From Aquabacterium sp. (GTDB taxonomy: Bacteria > Pseudomonadota > Gammaproteobacteria > Burkholderiales > Burkholderiaceae_C), in assembly GCF_030652515.1 (NCBI RefSeq), contig NZ_JAUSAR010000082.1, forward strand, positions 33,597 through 97,596: a DNA stretch of 64,000 nucleotides, read 5' to 3'. Below are positions 16,916 to 25,715 of this stretch, piece by piece. The notes below the pieces were generated by a model that was not told the DNA's origin, ran no database searches, and saw nothing but the letters and a program-made list of their open reading frames with translations. How positions within the stretch are numbered: the first letter of the stretch is position 1; every line of letters begins with the position of its first letter. The position numbers and the translations under genes are program-made.

Positions 16916-18444
16916 GGGGAGACCTTGGTGGTGCTGGATGCTGGTCTCACTGGCGCAATGCGCCGCCACGCGTAATCCGTCTCAGTTACTTTGCTCGCCG
17001 CCCGCGCATAGCTGAACGTGAACCCCGGCCAGGTGCTGGAGTTGCGGCCAGTGTCGTCCAGATACCAACTTTCGCAGCCGCCAGCCACCCACACGGTGCC
17101 ACGCATCATTTTCTCGATCCGGGTCAGGAAGCGCTGCTGCGCCGATGCCGTGGGCTCCACCGCGTCGTAACCATTGGACCGCGCCAGTTTGATCACGCCC
17201 GCGATGTGCCGGGCCTGCGCTTCCAGCATGTACACCACGGAGGTGTGCCCCAAACCAATGTTGGGGCCGTGCAGCAGATACAGGTTGGGAAAGCCGTGCA
17301 CCGTGGTGCCCATGTAGGCCTGTGGACTGCCCTGCCAGGCCGATGCCAGCGTGCGCCCCTTTCCATCATGGATCAGGTGGGCAAAGGGCAAATCCTTGGT
17401 CTTGAAGCCGGTGCCGTAAATGATCGTGTCCACCGGTCTGAAAGCACCGTCCTGCCCGACGACGCCATCCGGCAGGACCTGTTTCACGCCGTCAGTGATG
17501 ACTTCGACGTTGGCTTGCGCCAGCGCTGGGTAATAGGTGTTCGAGATCAGAATCCGCTTGCACCCCAAGGTGTAGTCAGGTGTCAGCTTCTTGCGCAAGG
17601 CGGGGTCTCGCACCGCCGCATGCATGTGCCTGAGTGCCTTGGCTTGGGTACGCGCCATGAGCCGCGGGTGCAAGAAGCCCAGGGCCAAGGCTTCGCGATG
17701 GACATAGACCCGAGCACGCGCCAGTTGTTGCAGCCAAGGCAGCTTGCGAAACAGGCTCCGGGCGGTTGTTGAAATCGGCCCGTCATGGCGAGGCAAAACC
17801 CACGGTGGCGTGCGCTGGAACACGTGCATGTGCGCCACTTCCGGCTGGATGGCCGGAATGAACTGCAACGCAGACGCGCCAGTGCCCATGACCGCGATGC
17901 GCCTGCCTTTCGGGTTGAAACTTTTGGGCCAGTTGGCCGAATGGAAGACGTCACCCTTGAACGCGTCCAGGCCAGGAAGTTTCGGCATCAAAGGATCGCT
18001 CAGTGAGCCGAAAGCGCCCACCAGGTGCTGGGCGCGCACCTCACCTTGGCTGGTCTGAATGCACCAAGTGGCGCTGGACTCTTCCCATGCGGCTTGCTGG
18101 ACGTCGTGGTTCAGTCGCACGTGAGGCATCAGCCCCAGCTCCTGCACGCAGCGCTTCAGATAGCTCAGGATTTCGCCTTGAGGCGAAAAAGCCCGACTCC
18201 AGTCCGGATTGGGCGCGAAGGAGAACGAATACAGATGGGACTGCACATCGCAGGCGCACCCTGGGTAGCTGTTGTCGCGCCACACGCCACCCACGTCACT
18301 TGCACGCTCAAGGATGAGGAAGTCATGGAAACCTGCCTGCTTCAGGTAATGGGCTGCGGCCAATCCGCCGAAGCCTGAGCCGACGATGGCGACCTGAGTG
18401 GAAACACGACCGGTTGATGTGGGGCAAATGTTTTGCATAGCCAT
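16912..18444 (-). CDS. Flavin-containing Baeyer-Villiger monooxygenase
   Basis: This is an FAD- and NADPH-dependent monooxygenase of 510 aa that inserts oxygen beside a carbonyl. Two Rossmann motifs are visible: VAIVGSGFGGLAAAHYL near residue 20 and IAVMGTGASALQFIP near 190. Between them is the Baeyer-Villiger fingerprint F-x-G-x3-H-x3-W-P, read here as FKGDVFHSANWP near residue 170. Length is normal for type I enzymes of the short class. It is the first gene of a five-gene leftward operon with a hydrolase, two SDRs and an SMP-30-like protein. It is divergent from a TetR gene with a palindrome between them. The order monooxygenase, lipase-like hydrolase, SDR recalls the mycobacterial mymA operon. 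Confidence 0.87.
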   Translation of the reverse strand: MAMQNICPTSTGRVSTQVAIVGSGFGGLAAAHYLKQAGFHDFLILERASDVGGVWRDNSYPGCACDVQSHLYSFSFAPNPDWSRAFSPQGEILSYLKRCVQELGLMPHVRLNHDVQQAAWEESSATWCIQTSQGEVRAQHLVGAFGSLSDPLMPKLPGLDAFKGDVFHSANWPKSFNPKGRRIAVMGTGASALQFIPAIQPEVAHMHVFQRTPPWVLPRHDGPISTTARSLFRKLPWLQQLARARVYVHREALALGFLHPRLMARTQAKALRHMHAAVRDPALRKKLTPDYTLGCKRILISNTYYPALAQANVEVITDGVKQVLPDGVVGQDGAFRPVDTIIYGTGFKTKDLPFAHLIHDGKGRTLASAWQGSPQAYMGTTVHGFPNLYLLHGPNIGLGHTSVVYMLEAQARHIAGVIKLARSNGYDAVEPTASAQQRFLTRIEKMMRGTVWVAGGCESWYLDDTGRNSSTWPGFTFSYARAASKVTETDYAWRRIAPVRPASSTTKVSP

Positions 18445-18465
18445 GAAGCGACGACAGAGGAAAGT

Positions 18466-18481
18466 GGTACAAAAGTGTACC
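18466..18481. promoter_or_regulatory. Palindromic operator GGTACA-N4-TGTACC between monooxygenase and TetR genes
   Basis: GGTACAAAAGTGTACC is a perfect 6-bp-arm inverted repeat with a 4-bp spacer. It lies 22 nt upstream of the monooxygenase ATG (18444) and 43 nt upstream of the TetR ATG (18524), where it could control both. The same palindrome at 12017-12032 precedes a hydrolase gene. Confidence 0.65.
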
Positions 18482-18523
18482 GCAATAATCCAAAGATCGC
18501 TAAGGCGCTTTCACCGCTCACTC

Positions 18524-19126
18524 ATGGCCTTGACGAAAGATGGCATTTCTCCGCGCAGTCGCCTGATCGCTGGCATGGCCAAGGTGTTGGAGCAACGCTC
18601 ACTGTCCGAGCTCTACGCCGACGATGTGGTGAAAGAGGCTGGGGTATCCAAGCGGACCTTCTACCAGCACTTTGCCAACAAGGAAGACTGCTTCCTGGCG
18701 CTGTACCGCGAGAACAGTGCACGGGTGCTTGGCGTCCTCAAGGAGGCCTCCGGTACCGCCGGTCTCACTGCGCTGGAGCGCATCCAACTGGGGGCCAAGG
18801 CTTACCTGTCGTTCATGCAGGGACAGTCTGCGCTGATGAAGCGGCTGTACATCGACATCTTGTACCTGGGTACGGAAGGCATGAAGGCCAAGCGAGAGGT
18901 GCTGCAACAGTTCGCGGATGTGCTGCTGGCCGCGTATGACGCGGAACGCGCGCTGCAGCCATCGCTACCGCCCCTGGATCCCGAGTTGGTCCTGGCGATT
19001 GTGGCTGGCATCAACGAATTGATCCTGTTCAAGATCGAAGATGGGCAAGCCGACCGTTTGAGCGATCTGGAAAACGTCAGTCAGCGGCTGATCCTGGGCC
19101 AACTTCTCTTGAGCCAAACTGGCTGA
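18524..19126 (+). CDS. TetR/AcrR-family transcriptional regulator
   Basis: This 200-residue regulator has an N-terminal helix-turn-helix reading ADDVVKEAGVSKRTFYQHFANKEDCFLALY (residues about 32-62), followed by a helical ligand-binding domain. I chose the ATG at 18524; the longer track frame from 18398 would run through the palindrome and into the divergent gene. It is divergent from the Baeyer-Villiger monooxygenase operon and probably represses it and itself through the GGTACA-N4-TGTACC site. A second copy of that site near 12.0 kb would put the lone hydrolase gene under the same control. Confidence 0.85.
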   Translation: MALTKDGISPRSRLIAGMAKVLEQRSLSELYADDVVKEAGVSKRTFYQHFANKEDCFLALYRENSARVLGVLKEASGTAGLTALERIQLGAKAYLSFMQGQSALMKRLYIDILYLGTEGMKAKREVLQQFADVLLAAYDAERALQPSLPPLDPELVLAIVAGINELILFKIEDGQADRLSDLENVSQRLILGQLLLSQTG

Positions 19127-19156
19127 AACTGGTCAAGGGCGGGTAAGGCCATCCTC

Positions 19157-19387
19157 GATACCGGGAAAATAAGTGCGCTTCGCGATGGCGGTCTGTGCAG
19201 ATGCCGCCCCCCCGCTCAAAATGCGCGTCGTTTCCCTGGGACGATGGTCGTCGGATTGAGCACGATAGACGCGCTGAGAGTCTCCAATCACTCCCACTCG
19301 ATCATTTCCGGCGCCTTGAGAGCCGCATGAACACTGGGTTTCCGACGTACCAAGATTTCTTTCTACCGCCATTTTTACCGACGCCGG
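19157..19387. repeat. Dispersed repeat, copy 1 of 3
   Basis: This non-coding stretch matches 59276-59557 over most of its length and 37798-37933 over its right part. The shared core is CTCCCACTCGATCATTTCCG, then an AGAGCCGCATGAACACTGGG block, then CAAGATTTCTTTCTACCG. A ten-base segment inside the core differs in every copy (TCCGACGTAC here). The left part, GATACCGGGAAAAT through GGGACGATGGTCGTCGGATT, is shared only with copy 3. I do not recognise it as a named insertion sequence. Short frames through it (90 aa on the minus strand) have no family signal. Confidence 0.7.
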
Positions 19388-19418
19388 AAGCTGCGCCCTC
19401 ACCAAGTAAACGCGACCT

Positions 19419-19883
19419 TCAATCCGGCTCCGCGGTCAGTCGCACATTGGCTTTTCCCGGGCCGATCTCAGGCCTCGCCTCTCTCGGGCTCAGCACCTCG
19501 CCACACTCAGAGCAACTCAACTGTGCGGTGAAGTAGTGTTCGCACTTGACGTGCTTGTAAAGCATCGGCGCGCCCATGCCCTTGTCCAAATACTTGTCCC
19601 CCCAATTGACCATCGCCATGATCACCGGGTAAAGATCCAGGCCCTTGGCAGTCAGGCAGTACTCAAAGCGAGTCGGGCCTGCTTGATAAGCCGTCTTCTT
19701 GAGCACGCCCTCATCTACCAGCTTTTTCAGCCGCTCCGACAGCCGCTGCCTGGAGATGCCTAAGTCTTTCTGGAAGTCCTCGAACTTGCGGATACGCAAA
19801 AATGCGTCCCTCAGTATCAGCATCGTCCAGCGATCACCAATGACCGACAGCGTCCTGGCAATGGAGCAGTTCTCGTCCTGCAT
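19419..19883 (-). CDS. HxlR-family transcriptional regulator with C-terminal Cys pair
   Basis: This 154-residue regulator has the HxlR winged helix: CSIARTLSVIGDRWTMLILRDAFL near residue 6, then FQKDLGISRQRLSERLKKLVDEGVL near 38. The early Cys (DENCSIA) is the residue that acts as a redox or ligand sensor in several HxlR proteins. After about residue 105 there is an extension with HVKCEHYF and LSCSECGEVL that could bind a metal. It is divergent from the DUF2306 membrane gene, and an ATCCT-TTT-AGGAT palindrome lies between them, suggesting it controls that gene. Confidence 0.83.
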   Translation of the reverse strand: MQDENCSIARTLSVIGDRWTMLILRDAFLRIRKFEDFQKDLGISRQRLSERLKKLVDEGVLKKTAYQAGPTRFEYCLTAKGLDLYPVIMAMVNWGDKYLDKGMGAPMLYKHVKCEHYFTAQLSCSECGEVLSPREARPEIGPGKANVRLTAEPD

Positions 19884-20039
19884 CTGATCCTAGCGCATGA
19901 GCCAGACCTCCTTCTTGGCTGTCAGCCCCTCGTTCCGAGGCTCCCGACCTTCATTCAAGCTTCGGTTGGCCCTCGCCTTGAACATGGCGTTGGCAACCTT
20001 GGCCTTTGGAGCATGATCTTGGCGCCTCAGGTGAATTGC

Positions 20040-20052
20040 ATCCTTTTAGGAT
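20040..20052. promoter_or_regulatory. Small palindrome between HxlR and DUF2306 genes
   Basis: ATCCTTTTAGGAT has 5-bp arms and a 3-bp spacer. It lies 32 nt upstream of the DUF2306-like ATG in the 200-nt divergent region. It could be the HxlR operator, but it is short enough to occur by chance. Confidence 0.3.
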
Positions 20053-20083
20053 TCGGCATCTCTATCCGAGGGCATAGACTTCC

Positions 20084-21673
20084 ATGACTGCGACTGCTTA
20101 CATCCCCACGTCTTCCACGAGTAGTTTGCGCAAATGGCTTCTGAAGGCGCTGGCAGCACTGGGGGCTGCGGCCACGTTGCTTTACGGCTTGGCGGCCATC
20201 GACGCAGCTGTGGTCAACTACCGCTCTACCTACGATCCGACGATTGCTGAACAACGGCTGAGCATGCAGCGGGCTGCAGAAGCCGGACAAGACCTGGGGT
20301 CCCCGGGCGACATCGCCTCGCATTCAAATGTATTGGTGGCGATGATGGCCAGCGTCGGTACACCCTTGCACGCCTTTGGCAAGCAGGGGCTCAGTGAATC
20401 GTGGATTCACTACACCACCATGCCGCGGGCCAATATCGTTGCTATAGCGATGCACTCGATGTTGGCCGGTACGGCGATGCTGTTTGGCGCACTCCAGTTC
20501 TGGCCCGCCTTTCGGCGCAACTACCCGCGTTGGCACCGAGGCTTTGGCCTGGCCTACATGGTGCTCGTGCAGACAGCCATGATTGCGGCAGCCATCTATC
20601 TGTTGCGCACACCCGTGCATTTGATCTATGACCAACTCACCTTCTATGTCGGGCTGTGGGTCCTCGATGTTGGGGTGACCGTCACGCTCTGGCTGTCCAT
20701 CCATGCATTGGTCCGCAAGCGCATTGCTCAGCACCAGGCATGGATGGCCCTGAATTTCGGCATGCTGCTCACCGCGCCCATACAGCGATATGGCTGGATT
20801 GCATTTGCGGCAGTAGCCCCTGAGGGGATGCGCCAGTTGGAGGCCAACTACGCGGTCAGCGGCATGTTGATACCTTTGTCTTTCATGATCGGCTATGGCC
20901 TGTACACATTGAACCGGCTCCTGCAGGCTGATCAGCCCAAAGCACTGCTCACACGCGTTCACGCTTCGTTCCAGCCGCATGCACGTCTGGGGCGAGTGGT
21001 GGCCATGGTCATGCAGCTTGTTCTTGCGGCGTCCATGGTCACCACGGTGCAGCATTTCGTTTTCGATCTGGGACTCACGTCGGCAAGCAATTCCAATGCA
21101 TTGATTCCGCATTCAGTATTGCAGCTGGATCAGCAAATCATGGCTTCGGCTCCAGTGACCCGCTGGCTCTTTGTCTTGGGCACCTTGACCGGGCTGCTGA
21201 GCGCCATGGTGTGGTTATGGGGAACGACCTTCCGCTCAAATGGCGACATCACGAGTCGGGACACCGCCTGGGCAGGTTGGGCTCTGTCGCTTGGGACCGC
21301 CATGGTTGGACTTGCACTTTGGCAATGGGGTTTGCAGTGGGGCATGCCCAGCTTCACGGCCCAACATGGTGGCGCGCTCCATCTGTTTGGCGGCACCATG
21401 GCCTTGATTTTCGCCACCTTGCTGGCCACCGCCTTGGCAAGAGGGCAGGAGAACTGGGCCAAGGAGTGGTCGTGGTTCGCGATCGCCTGTTTGGTGGCCA
21501 CGCCGAGCTTCTTCTTGCTTCTGCCGATCATGGGCAACGTGGGCATGCCAGAACACTACGTGACAGCAGGCCACGCCTATCGACTGGCCGCCTATGGTCA
21601 ATGGACGAGCTTGGTGACCGCGTTCGTGGTGTCGGTTTACAGCCCGGCCACGCACGCCAAACTTGCCCGCTAA
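20084..21673 (+). CDS. DUF2306-like polytopic membrane protein
   Basis: This 529-residue inner-membrane protein has roughly ten hydrophobic segments. The first is near residues 17-42 (WLLKALAALGAAATLLYGLAA). The central part contains paired histidines and aromatic residues in membrane context (IAMHSMLAGTAMLFGALQFW, YPRWHRGFGLAYMVLVQTA, AQHQAWMALNFGMLL), the pattern of the DUF2306 family. That family has been suggested to bind haem or quinone, but its function is not established. The second half adds about five more segments. It is a single gene divergent from an HxlR regulator. I cannot assign a reaction. Confidence 0.65.
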   Translation: MTATAYIPTSSTSSLRKWLLKALAALGAAATLLYGLAAIDAAVVNYRSTYDPTIAEQRLSMQRAAEAGQDLGSPGDIASHSNVLVAMMASVGTPLHAFGKQGLSESWIHYTTMPRANIVAIAMHSMLAGTAMLFGALQFWPAFRRNYPRWHRGFGLAYMVLVQTAMIAAAIYLLRTPVHLIYDQLTFYVGLWVLDVGVTVTLWLSIHALVRKRIAQHQAWMALNFGMLLTAPIQRYGWIAFAAVAPEGMRQLEANYAVSGMLIPLSFMIGYGLYTLNRLLQADQPKALLTRVHASFQPHARLGRVVAMVMQLVLAASMVTTVQHFVFDLGLTSASNSNALIPHSVLQLDQQIMASAPVTRWLFVLGTLTGLLSAMVWLWGTTFRSNGDITSRDTAWAGWALSLGTAMVGLALWQWGLQWGMPSFTAQHGGALHLFGGTMALIFATLLATALARGQENWAKEWSWFAIACLVATPSFFLLLPIMGNVGMPEHYVTAGHAYRLAAYGQWTSLVTAFVVSVYSPATHAKLAR

Positions 21674-21737
21674 CCCCGGCCAAACGCCTGTGACTGAACA
21701 CGAGCCTTGAGGCTGGAGTTGACCCGGTTCCGTGGAC

Positions 21738-22012
21738 TTAAAAAACCAGGGCGCCGCCACCACCAGTGCCAGCGTGAATGTGACGGTGAACGCACCGAGC
21801 GCCACCCCGCGCCCTCGGGCGCGGTGAAGTGTGCCAGCCAGAACGGCGCCTGCGCGCTGCCAGCGGGCAAGACGGCCACGGTGTGGTTCGGGGCCTGGTC
21901 CTCGTACAAAGTACGCACCGGCCTGTCGGGCAAGGTGGCATGCAACACCGGCACGTTCGGGGGCGACCCGATCTGGTACCTCAGCAAGGCCTGCTATTAC
22001 GTCAGCAACTGA
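21738..22012 (+). pseudogene. C-terminal remnant of a secreted protein (Ig-like strand plus Cys-rich terminal domain)
   Basis: This stretch encodes the tail of a secreted protein in two frames. The first frame reads NQGAATTSASVNVTVNAP, typical of the last strand of a bacterial Ig-like domain. The second reads VKCASQNGACALPAGKTATV, WFGAWSSYKVRTGLSGKVAC and DPIWYLSKACYYVSN before a TGA at 22012. It resembles the small Cys-containing C-terminal domain found on secreted hydrolases of Burkholderiales. A frameshift separates the parts and no upstream catalytic region or start is present, so it is a decayed fragment. Confidence 0.55.
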
Positions 22013-22054
22013 GCGGGCGACCAGCGTTGTCCAGAGCGCTCAAGCGTGCTGGGC

Positions 22055-23788
22055 TTAGCCGCCCATCGACAAGACCTCCCGGCCAGAACTCATCGCCGCC
22101 TGGTGGGCGTGTGCCCTTGGCAGGATTCTGGCGAAATAAAAGGCGGCTGCGTTTTGCTTCGAGGCCAAGAAGATGGGGTCAAAGTCTTGCCCTGCTTCGG
22201 ATACAGCGTGCGCCGTGCGCAGCCAGAAATAGGCCAGGCAGACATAACCGGAGTACATCAGGAAGTCGTAGGCTGCGGCGCCCACCTCTTCGCGGTTGTC
22301 CATGGCCTTGACGCCGATTTGCTGAACGAGCTCAGGCCACGCTGTCACCCAGGGCAGCAGCTGTTGAGCCCAGGCCTTCACCTGCGCGGTGGCCGCAGTA
22401 TCTTGGTCGATGATCTCGCACAAGTGCCGGATGTCCTGGGTGAATGCCAGCAGTGTTTGGCCTTGATCGCCCAGCACCTTGCGTCCAAGCAAGTCCAGCG
22501 CCTGGATGCCAGTGGTGCCTTCGTACAGGGTGGCGATCCGGCCATCGCGGTAACTTTGCTCCACGCCGTTGTCCCTGATGTAGCCATGACCGCCATGCAC
22601 CTGGATGGCCAGGCTGGCCGATTCCAAGCCTGTTTCGGTCAAGAAGGCTTTGGCAATCGGTGTCAGCATCCCCAGCATTTTCTCTGCCGATTTGCCTTGC
22701 TCTCCTCCAGCATTGACTGTGTCCAACAGGAGGGCGCAATGGTGGCACAGGGCCCGGCCGCCCTCTGCAAAGACCTGCTGGGTCAGCAGCATGCGACGCA
22801 CGTCGGCGTGGCAGACCAGCGCATCCGCCTGGCCTTCTGATTGGTTCGCGCGGTCCAAAGCTTTGCCCTGTGTACGCGATGTGGCGTAATCAAAGCTTTG
22901 CTGAAAGGCACGTTCGCTCAAGCCCACCCCCTGCAGGGCCGCAACCAGGCGCATCTCGTTCATCATGGTGAACATGGCCTTCAGGCCCTCGTGGGGCTTG
23001 CCCAGCAACTGGCCCCGCGCCTGCTCGAAACTCAAGGTGCACGTGGGGTTGGCATGGATGCCCATCTTGTTTTCGATGCCCAGGCAATGCACGGCATTCG
23101 CAGCGCCGGAATGCGGCAGCCACTTGGGCACCACGAAGAGCGACAGGCCTTTGCTGCCTTCGGGCGCGCCTTTGATCCGAGCCAGGACCAGATGAACGAT
23201 GTTGGCGCTGCCATCGTGCTCACCCCCCGAGATGAAGATCTTGTTGCCGCTTATCGCGTAGTCGCCGTCCTCCACCTGCACAGCGGTGGTTTTGATGAGC
23301 CCCAGGTCGGAGCCGCAATGGGCCTCAGTCATGCACATCGTGCCTGTCCACTCTCCGGATGCCATCCTGGGCAAGTAGGTCTCTTTCAGGGCGTCAGAAC
23401 CAATGGCCAGAATGGTTTTGCAAGCTGACGTGGTGAGTGCAGCGAACATGCTCAAGGCAGGATTGGCGGCGCTGAGCACTTCGCCTGCGAAAGAGGCCAG
23501 TGTGGCAGACAGGGCCTGGCCACCCCAAGCTTCGGGCAGCGTCATGCCCAGCCAGCCGCCATCCAGGTAGCGCCGTAGCGCTGCCTTGACGCCTGGCGGC
23601 AAGCTGACCTGACCTTGCTGAAAGCTGCAGCCAACGGCATCGCCCGTGGCGTTCAATGGGGCCCATTGCTCCTGGGCAAAGGTGGCCAACTCGGAAAGCA
23701 CCTGCACGTCGGCATCAGCCTGTGTAGGCGGATGCTGCAACAGCAGGAGTCGCATGTCGGCGAGCGGTGCACGGTAGGGATGGGCCAT
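22055..23788 (-). CDS. DmdC-like long acyl-CoA dehydrogenase
   Basis: This flavoprotein of 577 aa oxidises acyl-CoA to enoyl-CoA. Its length and N-terminus (YRAPLADMRLLLLQ) place it with the long acyl-CoA dehydrogenases that include DmdC (3-methylmercaptopropionyl-CoA dehydrogenase), rather than the usual 380-residue type. FAD and substrate motifs: MCMTEAHCGSDLGLIKT near residue 155, ISGNKIFISGGEHD near 180 and QVHGGHGYIRDNGVEQSYRD near 400. The last is followed by the catalytic-base region YEGTTGIQALDLLGRK. I used the ATG at 23788; the track's 736-aa frame has an unrelated extension overlapping the divergent fadH remnant. The acyl substrate is not evident. Confidence 0.85.
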   Translation of the reverse strand: MAHPYRAPLADMRLLLLQHPPTQADADVQVLSELATFAQEQWAPLNATGDAVGCSFQQGQVSLPPGVKAALRRYLDGGWLGMTLPEAWGGQALSATLASFAGEVLSAANPALSMFAALTTSACKTILAIGSDALKETYLPRMASGEWTGTMCMTEAHCGSDLGLIKTTAVQVEDGDYAISGNKIFISGGEHDGSANIVHLVLARIKGAPEGSKGLSLFVVPKWLPHSGAANAVHCLGIENKMGIHANPTCTLSFEQARGQLLGKPHEGLKAMFTMMNEMRLVAALQGVGLSERAFQQSFDYATSRTQGKALDRANQSEGQADALVCHADVRRMLLTQQVFAEGGRALCHHCALLLDTVNAGGEQGKSAEKMLGMLTPIAKAFLTETGLESASLAIQVHGGHGYIRDNGVEQSYRDGRIATLYEGTTGIQALDLLGRKVLGDQGQTLLAFTQDIRHLCEIIDQDTAATAQVKAWAQQLLPWVTAWPELVQQIGVKAMDNREEVGAAAYDFLMYSGYVCLAYFWLRTAHAVSEAGQDFDPIFLASKQNAAAFYFARILPRAHAHQAAMSSGREVLSMGG

Positions 23789-23860
23789 GGCTGATGTCCG
23801 GTGTTGCATGAGGGCTGAATTGTTCCGTGTGGCCGCCAAGGACGCCTTAACAATGGATAA

Positions 23861-24993
<1,133 letters not shown>

Positions 24994-25010
24994 ACAGGGC
25001 TCCCCTTGAT

Positions 25011-25475
25011 TCAAGCAGCCTGTTCTGGCTGAATGCGTTCCAGTTGCGGCGGCACGTACTTGTGCCATGGCGTGCCGACCAGGAAGTCACGGCGCGCGCG
25101 GTCGGTCAGCTCGTTGGGCGGCACGCCCATCCTGACGATTCGGCCCGTGGCGTCCCGGCAATCCAGCCCCTGCCCATTAGGCAAGGAGATGTGGCCCGGT
25201 TGCATGATGGCTGTGACTTCGACCTGCGCCTGCAGCGATGCACGCCGCGTTCGCACGCGAACGGTATCGCCATTCCTCACGTTCAGCACCTGCGCGTCTT
25301 GTGGGCTGACGCGCAAGCTGAGGTAACCCCGCGAGACGGGGTGCGCGTCGTCACCAGGGATCTTGATGATACGACGGCCGTCTTCACCGCCGGCCTGCAC
25401 CTCCAGTCCGCAATTGACCGAGCAGAGGATGCACGCCGTCTTTATCCATTCAGGAGAGGATGTAGCCATGGTCAT
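25011..25475 (-). pseudogene. Molybdopterin oxidoreductase with the middle deleted in frame
   Basis: The first 50 residues are the N-terminal 4Fe-4S segment of a formate dehydrogenase/nitrate reductase-like molybdoenzyme: WIKTACILCSVNCGLEV, then HPVSRGY, where the fourth Cys (GYxC) should follow. The frame passes at once into the C-terminal molydop_binding domain: VSPQDAQVLNVRNGDTVRVR, VTAIMQPGHISLPNGQG and VGTPWHKYVPPQLERIQP. About 600 residues that hold the cofactor are absent and the fourth Cys is lost at the junction. The result is an open 154-codon frame. A full-length homologue lies at 33311-35671. It neighbours the similarly deleted fadH. Confidence 0.75.
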
Positions 25476-25715
25476 GTGCCTTGGTGTGTGTCAAGTCAAT
25501 AGCAAGGGCATTCATTCAATCGCCGGTCATGTTCACGAAGCGCATCACCTGAAGAGGTATCAACGCATCGGCCGAATGGGCTACAAGCCCGTGTCGGGGT
25601 GATTGGAGGTGCCATGGCGGTCCAACTTGCCCCTCAAAGTCATCCTTTGATAAGAGAGTTGGACATGACTTACACCACGCAGCAACTGACACATCCATGT
25701 GAACTCGTTCGGGAA

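Noticed and set aside
19290-19385. Possible guaA (GMP synthase) tail, because the minus strand ends in MIEWE and a stop in all three repeat copies
   Set aside because: The preceding residues do not match the GuaA C-terminus and a stop lies 24 codons upstream; only the last residues coincide.
19133-19405. 90-aa minus-strand frame in the dispersed repeat
   Set aside because: Similar short frames occur in the other copies but break at different places, and the reading frame is not kept across copies. I treat it as non-coding repeat.
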